From positions 1 to 11,966 of the forward strand of contig MVQW01000065.1 in assembly GCA_002067265.1 (NCBI GenBank): a stretch of 11,966 nucleotides of DNA, given 5' to 3'. Positions 7,863 through 11,966 of the stretch are shown piece by piece. The stretch is from Methanomethylovorans sp. PtaU1.Bin073 (GTDB lineage: Archaea; Halobacteriota; Methanosarcinia; Methanosarcinales; Methanosarcinaceae). Within the stretch, counting starts at the first letter, position 1, and the number at the start of each line of letters is the position of its first letter. Under the pieces are notes generated by a model. It did no database searches, was not told the origin of the DNA, and saw only the letters and a list, made by a program, of their open reading frames with translations. The translations under genes and the position numbers were made by a program.

Positions 7863-8450
7863 TTGGCAAGAAAAGTACAGAAAAAATTAGACAAATGGAA
7901 GTCAAAGTCCTGGTATAACATTGAAGCACCTGAGTTCATAGGCAGGCACAATATCGGCACCACTGTGGCAGAGGAACCTGCACAGCTTATTGGCCGTATT
8001 GTGGAGGCCACTGTTGGTGACCTCACCAATGATTACTCAAAGCACAACACTAAACTCAAGTTCAGGATCAACGATGTCAATGGGGATGTTGCACAAACCC
8101 TTTTCATCGGACACGAGATAACTACCGATTATCTGCGTTCCATTGTCAAGAGGCAGACCTCCAGGATAGACACTAACCTTAAGGTCACCACCAAGGATGG
8201 TTACACGGTCAGAGTAAAGCCTATTTGCTTTACTGTCAAGAGGGCAAGGACCAGCCAGATCGAGGGTATCCGCGAGGTAATGGACAGAACTGTAAAGGAA
8301 AGAGCAACAGAGCTTAACTTTGAACAATTTGTAGAAGAAGCCATGATGGGCAAGCTCTCTGCTACTATTTACAGGAACGCAAAGAACATTTATCCGCTCA
8401 GAAGAGTAGAAATCAGGAAAACAGAGGTCGAAGGCGTACCAGCCGCATGA
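7863..8450 (+). CDS. rps3ae: 30S ribosomal protein S3Ae (eS1)
   Basis: A 195-residue archaeal/eukaryotic ribosomal protein of the S3Ae (eS1) family, a small-subunit component near the mRNA exit/platform side. The sequence begins [22 protein letters not shown] and contains [28 protein letters not shown] and the [15 protein letters not shown] segment, all typical of the family. Its length matches archaeal orthologues. The start is TTG at 7863, supported by GGAGG at 7852-7856 with a 6-nt spacer; no ATG is available at the conserved N-terminus. Use of TTG for a highly expressed protein is notable. It stands alone here with its own promoter, although in several euryarchaea I recall this gene close to the recJ-like and pcc1 genes. 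Confidence 0.96.
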   Translation: MARKVQKKLDKWKSKSWYNIEAPEFIGRHNIGTTVAEEPAQLIGRIVEATVGDLTNDYSKHNTKLKFRINDVNGDVAQTLFIGHEITTDYLRSIVKRQTSRIDTNLKVTTKDGYTVRVKPICFTVKRARTSQIEGIREVMDRTVKERATELNFEQFVEEAMMGKLSATIYRNAKNIYPLRRVEIRKTEVEGVPAA

Positions 8451-8501
8451 CCCTGTTTTAATACTTTTTCCTGCTTGAGCCACAATAGCACAAGTCGTAA
8501 T

Positions 8502-8518
8502 TTGCTTTTTATTTTAAG
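8502..8518 (+). terminator. T-rich transcription end after S3Ae
   Basis: TTTGCTTTTTATTTTAA, about 50 nt after the S3Ae stop and ahead of the convergent zinc-ribbon gene, is a plausible archaeal U-rich terminator. No stable hairpin is visible. Confidence 0.35.
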
Positions 8519-8554
8519 TTACTCATTTTGGCGACATTTCTTTTATATAGTAAT

Positions 8555-8794
8555 TTATTCCGAATCTTGAGCAGAAGCATTGTATTCTTTTTGGATGAGC
8601 TCCATCATCTCTTTATTGGCATCAATGACAAAAGCACCTATGTAACCACAGTGTTTACAATGGTACAAGCCTTCCACTCCGCCTGCCTCAAAATATAGTT
8701 CAGGGCTGCCGCAGACCGGACATACTTCAATAAGTACTTCATTTGGTTGTATGTCCTCTATGAACTCTTCAGTTTCCATTTCTTCATCGTTCAC
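8555..8794 (-). CDS. Small acidic zinc-ribbon protein, function unknown
   Basis: A protein of about 79 residues with a very acidic N-terminal tail (NDEEMETEEFIEDI) and one zinc ribbon: CPVCG, then 16 residues later in the frame CKHCG, that is CxxC-x17-CxxC. The C-terminal part (FVIDANKEMMELIQKEYN) is probably helical. I do not recognise a specific family; small methanogen proteins of this shape are usually annotated as hypothetical or zinc-ribbon domain proteins. The start is not certain. GTG at 8794 is chosen because AAGGA lies 9 nt upstream. TTG at 8821 would give 88 residues and ATG at 8779 would give 74. It lies downstream of the DUF523-DUF1722 gene, but a TATA-like element between them suggests it can be transcribed alone. 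Confidence 0.75.
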   Translation of the reverse strand: MNDEEMETEEFIEDIQPNEVLIEVCPVCGSPELYFEAGGVEGLYHCKHCGYIGAFVIDANKEMMELIQKEYNASAQDSE

Positions 8795-8860
8795 CTTATC
8801 GCATCCTTCTCTTTTCCTCAATAACCATCATTCCCACATATTACAGAGGGTCAGTTTTCT

Positions 8861-8872
8861 ATATTTATATTT
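8861..8872 (-). promoter_or_regulatory. Candidate TATA box for the zinc-ribbon gene
   Basis: The minus strand reads AAATATAAATAT across the stop of the upstream gene. Initiation about 25 nt downstream would give a leader of around 45 nt to the GTG. Confidence 0.35.
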
Positions 8873-9842
8873 CCTCTACCCTAGGTCTCATTAGAGATTT
8901 CGTTGAATGCAGGTTCTCGAGTTTTTCAGGGTAAGGGTAGAATAATGTTTGGTCTGCTAGGTAATCTATATGGAATTCTAAGATACGGGGGATCATGGCT
9001 TTCCTTAAATCCTCCAGGGATAGGCTACCTTTACGGTATTCTTCTATGCAGTTTAGTAGGTACTGCTTTTTTTCAGATTCCAGCCTGTGAGAAAAATATC
9101 CAAAAGCATGCATGAATGCATTGGCAAAATTGGCTCTTGAAGGTGGTACTAATGTCATTTCATGCAGTGTATTCACGTAAGCTGCAACTGTTTCAGCAAA
9201 ATACTGGTGTTTGTGGTCGGCCAGAGTTCTTCCTAAAATCTTTACTTTTCTCTGGTCGTATGCCATGAGAAGCAGTTTATTGCGGGTTTGAAAATCTATG
9301 AGCTCCTGAATTGAACTATTGTGCAGTCTTAGGTTTGCATGCAGAAATATTCTTGTAACAAAATGCTCTCTGGCCTCAGAGTCCATGAGGGATGTTTCAT
9401 CGATATGAGGTATGTCTCTTAATTGTTCCAATACTCCTTTTGCGAAGAGTCCAGTGCCATGTCTGTGCAAAGGTTCCTGTGCGTCAGCAGATGCAAATAC
9501 TTTTGTTGTTCCAAATCCGCATGAAGGCGACTTCGATTTAAGGACAAATCCATCAACATCCGGTAAGTTCTCTAGAAACCCGTTGACAAAAACCTGCATT
9601 TTCCCCGTGATGTCCTGACCTGTGGCCGGCTGTAATAGCCTCGTTTTTTCTCCATTGACCAGTCGGATGGGGTGTCGTGGCACCCCTAGTCCAATATCGC
9701 ATTCAGGACATACTGTTATAAACTCTGCGAAAGGCTGCAGATTCTTTACAATATCACAGAGAGCCATCTGTCCATCATATCTGCAGTGTTCAAATCCCAA
9801 GCATTTGCTTATGACTAGTATAGGGCGGGGAAATGTATGGAT
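8865..9842 (-). CDS. DUF523-DUF1722 protein, probable RudS-type tRNA 4-thiouridine desulfidase, apparent ATC start
   Basis: A protein of about 325 residues. Residues 1-150 are a DUF523 (TudS-like) domain and the rest a DUF1722 (YbgA) domain, recognisable by the QRKVKILGRTLADH stretch and PRILEFHIDYLADQTLFYPYP. This fusion is the architecture of RudS, a [4Fe-4S] enzyme that removes sulfur from 4-thiouridine in tRNA. The three cysteines expected to hold the cluster are visible: Cys14 in SKCLGFEHCRYDGQ, Cys45 in CPECDIGLGVPR and Cys108 in SKSPSCGF. The start is abnormal. The first usable codon, TTG at 9800, lies after Cys14 and would delete it. Upstream, in frame, there is no ATG, GTG or TTG before the stop at 9848-9846. 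AAGGAGG (9856-9850) stands exactly 7 nt before an ATC codon at 9842, which I take as the initiation position. A mutated start is the alternative. The specific substrate is inferred from family architecture. Confidence 0.8.
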   Translation of the reverse strand: MHTFPRPILVISKCLGFEHCRYDGQMALCDIVKNLQPFAEFITVCPECDIGLGVPRHPIRLVNGEKTRLLQPATGQDITGKMQVFVNGFLENLPDVDGFVLKSKSPSCGFGTTKVFASADAQEPLHRHGTGLFAKGVLEQLRDIPHIDETSLMDSEAREHFVTRIFLHANLRLHNSSIQELIDFQTRNKLLLMAYDQRKVKILGRTLADHKHQYFAETVAAYVNTLHEMTLVPPSRANFANAFMHAFGYFSHRLESEKKQYLLNCIEEYRKGSLSLEDLRKAMIPRILEFHIDYLADQTLFYPYPEKLENLHSTKSLMRPRVEEI

Positions 9843-9849
9843 GTACTAG

Positions 9850-9856
9850 CCTCCTT
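9850..9856 (-). promoter_or_regulatory. Shine-Dalgarno site that places the ATC start
   Basis: AAGGAGG with a 7-nt spacer (9849-9843) ending at the ATC codon of the DUF523 frame. It is the only strong ribosome binding site near this N-terminus and fits no ATG, GTG or TTG. Confidence 0.65.
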
Positions 9857-9878
9857 TATAAGGAATGGGTAGAAACGA

Positions 9879-9888
9879 TATTTATATG
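9879..9888 (-). promoter_or_regulatory. Candidate TATA box for the DUF523-DUF1722 gene
   Basis: The minus strand reads CATATAAATA. Initiation about 25 nt downstream gives a short leader that would just include the AAGGAGG site. A second TATA-like stretch lies at about 9910-9924. Confidence 0.4.
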
Positions 9889-10101
9889 TAATGCAAAGCC
9901 GAATTGGATTTATATGTATAAATAGTAACATTTAACTTGAATCAAAGCTTGAATAGAGAGCTCATGGAGACTATATTTGCTAACCGTTTTCACTGTCGAA
10001 TACCTTTTAACAAAGATTTGTATGGTTTATTTGCAAAACAACTATTAAATTTATTAAGTTCCACACTACACATAAAATACAAAAGTGGGATTTTCATTTT
10101 G

Positions 10102-10215
10102 CTACAAGCTAGCTCTAGCATCCACGTATCTAGGCAACTCTTCAAGTAAAATACCAACTTTAATAGGTGAACATTTTAGGGAGATGAATCTATAGCCCAA
10201 GTTTGACAATTTCAT
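10102..10215 (-). pseudogene. Short coding-like fragment, 37 codons, unrecognised
   Basis: An ATG-to-TAG frame on the minus strand reading MKLSNLGYRFISLKC then SPIKVGILLEELPRYVDARASL. The second half has a strongly protein-like composition. It begins 2 nt after the stop of the next fragment upstream (10218-10473), and has no ribosome binding site. I do not recognise it. It could be the tail of a decayed gene or a chance open frame in AT-rich DNA. Confidence 0.3.
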
Positions 10216-10217
10216 TT

Positions 10218-10473
10218 TTAATAAACCGAATATGCATCTTTGTTTGTTTTAACCAAAATCTTAGTACTTCCGCTTCCTTTTAGCCGATTGATAATCTCTC
10301 TACTTTTACTCATATCTGTTTTTCAGATTTTAGTCCATTTTCCGCATACCTATTTGCCAGTATCATAGTTGTCATTAGAATGTGTGTGTTTTTTTGATTT
10401 TTGTCCACATTTGATTCAGAGAATTTGACAGCGCACTCAGATCTTCGAAAACGGCTCCTAATCGTACTTCATA
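10218..10473 (-). pseudogene. Decayed small gene with at least two frameshifts, family not recognised
   Basis: Three adjoining minus-strand segments in successive frames read as one protein of about 85 residues. The first (from 10473) gives YEVRLGAVFEDLSALSNSLN followed by QMWTKIK. A shift at the A7 run near 10386-10392 moves to the frame giving THILMTTMILANRYAENG and LKSEKQI. A second shift near 10313 leads to MSKSREIINRLKGSGSTKIL and VKTNKDAYSVY, ending in TAA at 10220-10218. An ATG at 10472 would need a further 1-nt correction to enter the first frame. The segments are hydrophilic, helix-rich and uninterrupted up to each shift, which is unlike random AT-rich sequence. No known family is recognised, so the parent function is unknown. 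Confidence 0.45.
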
Positions 10474-10775
10474 TTATTTTCAGGAACAGAAAATATCCAA
10501 AAAAAGCTTAATGGAATTTGGCAGTTGAACACAATTCTAATGAAAAAGATAGGTAAGTTGGTAAAATCAGGTTCAATTTGCTGCAAATCACATCAAATCT
10601 AAGGCAAATACAGCCTAATTCGCCACATTTTATATGAAAAAATATAACCTGTCAAATATGTTTTCCTGACAAAAAAATAGAACAATTGGGCTAAAAGAGA
10701 AGACATTCTATTTATCAAGGAGTGATAACTGTCAAACTTAGGTTGTAAGCAAAATATATGATGTTCTTGACTTTT

Positions 10776-10896
10776 CTACATTTTTGAGTAATACAAATTT
10801 TTACCACTCCTGTAGTAAAACATATCATTTTTGTCAACAAAGGGTAATTTTGAGCCTTTTGCTGTCCAGATCCAAAGGAGTATGTTTTTCTGATAT
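10776..10896 (-). pseudogene. Coding-like remnant with one frameshift, unrecognised
   Basis: On the minus strand one frame gives ISEKHTPLDLDSKRLKITL and then a stop at 10836-10834. The overlapping frame continues with VDKNDMFYYRSGKNLYYSKM to a TAG at 10778-10776. The length of 121 nt is one base off a multiple of three, as expected for one indel. It lies just downstream of the broken zinc-ribbon fragment on the same strand. No family is recognised. Weaker than its neighbours because it is short. Confidence 0.3.
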
Positions 10897-10906
10897 CTTT
10901 TTTGTG

Positions 10907-11049
10907 TTAAATGGTGGGGTTGCAGGTCAGGCATACGTCATTCATATAAACTTTGTACCACTCACTTTCACGCAAACATGGCATACCGTCGCAGCATGGC
11001 GATTCTTGTTTTTAGACTGTTTGACTTGTTCACTCAATCGTAAAATCAT
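10907..11049 (-). pseudogene. Broken small zinc-ribbon gene
   Basis: Starting at ATG 11049 on the minus strand, the frame reads MILRLSEQVKQSKNKNRHAA, then TVCHVCVKVSGTKF and stops. In the next frame, at the same point, it continues YMNDVCLTCNPTI to TAA at 10909-10907. Adding one T to the TTTAT run joins them into a 47-residue protein with two CxxC pairs (CHVC and CLTC), the layout of a treble-clef or zinc-ribbon domain. The total of 143 nt is one short of 48 codons, consistent with a single-base deletion. No good ribosome binding site is visible. The specific family is not recognised. A sequencing error would restore an intact small gene. Confidence 0.45.
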
Positions 11050-11210
11050 GTTTGAAAAGTTGCACTAATACCAAACATTAGCAGAACTTTAAAGAATTGT
11101 TCGTATAATTGGTAACACTCTGATGTGCCTCCCAGTAAAAACAACGTGTCTTTATTTATTTTATGGAAATGTTGTGGTGGAACACTGCTTGTTTTACTCT
11201 GGTCATAGAA

Positions 11211-11219
11211 GTTTTATAT
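11211..11219 (+). promoter_or_regulatory. TATA box for the TPR gene
   Basis: TTTTATATA, about 35 nt before the ATG at 11254. Initiation near 11243 would give a very short leader just containing GGGGAT. Confidence 0.45.
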
Positions 11220-11253
11220 ACTCATCTTGTTCTTATTTTATGTCGGGGATAAA

Positions 11254-11808
11254 ATGGGAATATTCGATTTTTTGAAGAAAAAGAATGCTCAAGCCTGGTA
11301 TAACAAAGGTGTTACACTTATTGAGCTTGGTAGATATGAGTACGCAATACAAGCTTATGATAAAGCCATCGAACATGATCCCAAGTATGCAGTTGCCTGG
11401 AATAACAAAGGTTATGCACTTGGTGTGCTTGGTAGATATGAGTACGCAATACAAGCTTATGATAAAGCCATCGAACTTGATCCCAAGCATGCTCAAGTCT
11501 GGAATAACAAAGGTTATGTACTTGGTAATCTGGGCAGATATGAAGAAGCACTACAAGCATATGATAAAGCCATCGAACTTGATCCCAAGTATGCAACTGC
11601 CTGGCATAGCAAAGGTTATGCACTTGGTAATCTGGGCAGATATGAAGAAGCACTACAAGCTTATGATAAAGTCATCGAACTTGATCCAATGAATGCTCAA
11701 GCATGGCATAACAAAGGTATTGCACTTTATTCTCTGGGCAGATATGATGAAGCTCGAGTATGTTTTGATAAGGAAAAGAATAAAAAGCCTAATGATAGTG
11801 TTTTTTGA
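11254..11808 (+). CDS. Tetratricopeptide (TPR) repeat protein
   Basis: A 184-residue protein made almost entirely of five 34-residue tetratricopeptide repeats (residues 12-45, 46-79, 80-113, 114-147, 148-181), preceded by MGIFDFLKKKN. Each unit shows the TPR pattern W-x-N-K-G, L-G-R-Y, A-x-x-A-Y/F-D-K and a closing D-P. TPR solenoids bind other proteins; no enzymatic domain, signal peptide or membrane segment is seen, so the role is likely a cytoplasmic scaffold with an unknown partner. The start is ATG 11254, with GGGGAT just upstream; earlier in-frame TTG codons add only a non-conserved tail. At the DNA level the repeat period is exactly 102 nt, with units 1-2 and 3-4 almost identical in pairs. 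That indicates recent duplication or gene conversion. Open frames seen on the other strand and in another frame here are by-products of the repeat. Confidence 0.88.
   Translation: MGIFDFLKKKNAQAWYNKGVTLIELGRYEYAIQAYDKAIEHDPKYAVAWNNKGYALGVLGRYEYAIQAYDKAIELDPKHAQVWNNKGYVLGNLGRYEEALQAYDKAIELDPKYATAWHSKGYALGNLGRYEEALQAYDKVIELDPMNAQAWHNKGIALYSLGRYDEARVCFDKEKNKKPNDSVF
11287..11796 (+). repeat. Five tandem 102-nt repeats encoding TPR units
   Basis: Units begin at 11287, 11389, 11491, 11593 and 11695, always 102 nt apart. Units 1 and 2 share GGTAGATATGAGTACGCAAT; units 3 and 4 share GGCAGATATGAAGAAGCACT. Most of the following AAGC..TATGATAAAG..ATCGAAC..GATCC block is common to the first four units. 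Confidence 0.9.
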
Positions 11809-11809
11809 G

Positions 11810-11852
11810 TTGGGATATACAGTATATCCCAATATTCCATGATTCTTTTTTT
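11810..11852 (+). terminator. 23-bp perfect palindrome followed by a T7 run
   Basis: Arms TTGGGATATAC and GTATATCCCAA around a single central A (11810-11832), 1 nt after the TPR stop, then T7 at 11846-11852. The position fits a transcription terminator. The near-perfect symmetry also fits a binding site for a dimeric regulator. Confidence 0.45.
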
Positions 11853-11940
11853 ACAACAGTGAGGTAGCAGGTAGGAAATACCATATTCCTATAGACTTTT
11901 GAATGCTTGGTCGGAGAAAAATATAGGCAAAATACCATAC

Positions 11941-11957
11941 ATCTAATATAAAATTAG
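11941..11957. other. Short inverted repeat near the window end
   Basis: Arms TCTAAT and ATTAGA around ATAAA. It could be part of a terminator or an operator of a gene beyond the window. AT-rich, so chance is possible. Confidence 0.2.
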
Positions 11958-11966
11958 AACAAATAT

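Larger units (their letters stand above)
9963..11208. other. Gene-poor AT-rich region with decaying coding fragments
   Basis: No intact, recognisable gene lies between the DUF523-DUF1722 promoter and the TPR gene promoter. Long open plus-strand frames at 9937-10149 and 10784-11068 look random (TTG starts, no ribosome binding site, rich in F, L, S and H). Coding-like material is on the minus strand, in four short fragments annotated separately. Positions 10474-10775 hold no recognisable feature. No tRNA, CRISPR repeat or transposon end was seen. Confidence 0.5.

Noticed and set aside
8530..8550. TATA-like sequence on the minus strand just after the zinc-ribbon stop (CTATATAAAAG)
   Set aside because: It points into the end of the convergent S3Ae gene and no gene follows it; AT-rich chance match is likely.
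9937..10149. Plus-strand open frame of 70 codons just after a TATA-like stretch
   Set aside because: TTG start with no ribosome binding site and no recognisable motif. A start at the internal ATG 9964 is possible but unsupported, and the minus strand looks more coding-like over part of it.
10784..11068. Plus-strand open frame of 94 codons
   Set aside because: TTG start, no ribosome binding site, composition rich in F, S, C and H. It lies opposite the broken zinc-ribbon fragment, which has the better protein pattern.
11101..11160. GGGAGG-like ribosome binding site on the minus strand near 11130 followed by ATC and GTG
   Set aside because: Both frames reach a stop within about a dozen codons, with no conserved sequence; probably chance.
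9843..11253. Search for tRNA genes, transposon ends or integrase remnants in the gene-poor region
   Set aside because: No cloverleaf, T-loop consensus, terminal inverted repeats or transposase motif could be found by eye.
11233..11692. Long open frames in another plus frame and on the minus strand within the TPR gene
   Set aside because: The 102-nt period is a multiple of three, so a frame free of stops in one unit is free in all; the translated repeats have no TPR or other family pattern.
11287..11796. Regular 102-nt repeats as a possible CRISPR or satellite array
   Set aside because: The repeats are contiguous with no spacers and encode 34-residue TPR units in one frame.

Overview
The window looks like a stretch of a moderately AT-rich euryarchaeal chromosome, most likely a methanogen of the Methanosarcinales. 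The evidence is an archaeal GlmM/GlmU pair, a RecJ-like DHH nuclease, the KEOPS subunit Pcc1, ribosomal protein S3Ae, and above all the rare methanogenic-type seryl-tRNA synthetase, whose three zinc ligands fall at the residue numbers known from Methanosarcina barkeri. The genus cannot be fixed from the sequence alone.

Layout. Positions 1-3978 (+) form a tight operon: phosphoglucosamine mutase (5' end outside the window), a two-domain sugar-phosphate nucleotidylyltransferase/acetyltransferase, a DHH nuclease and Pcc1, with junctions of 10 nt or less or a 1-nt overlap. A small hairpin at 3982-4001 separates it from a minus-strand block at 4023-5917: a DUF1508 (YegP-like) protein, a family 4 uracil-DNA glycosylase and a ketopantoate reductase. 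At 6179-8450 (+) lie serS and the S3Ae gene, separated by a hairpin and a TATA box. At 8555-9842 (-) lie a small zinc-ribbon protein and a DUF523-DUF1722 protein that matches the RudS-type tRNA 4-thiouridine desulfidase architecture. Positions 9843-11253 hold no intact gene, but the minus strand carries several short coding-like fragments broken by frameshifts. At 11254-11808 (+) is a protein made of five nearly identical TPR units, followed by a 23-bp palindrome and a T-run.

How the genes fit together. GlmM and the GlmU-like enzyme are consecutive steps toward UDP-N-acetylhexosamine. The DHH nuclease belongs to DNA replication/repair, and uracil-DNA glycosylase to repair. Pcc1 (t6A tRNA modification), SerRS, S3Ae and the putative RudS (s4U removal) all concern tRNA and translation. 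PanE supplies pantoate for coenzyme A.

The most unusual observation is that two otherwise intact genes, DUF1508 (4023-4211) and DUF523-DUF1722 (8865-9842), have no ATG, GTG or TTG at their conserved N-terminus. Both have a strong Shine-Dalgarno sequence exactly 7 nt before an ATA or ATC codon. Either these are non-canonical start codons, or both genes have suffered start-codon mutations or sequence errors.
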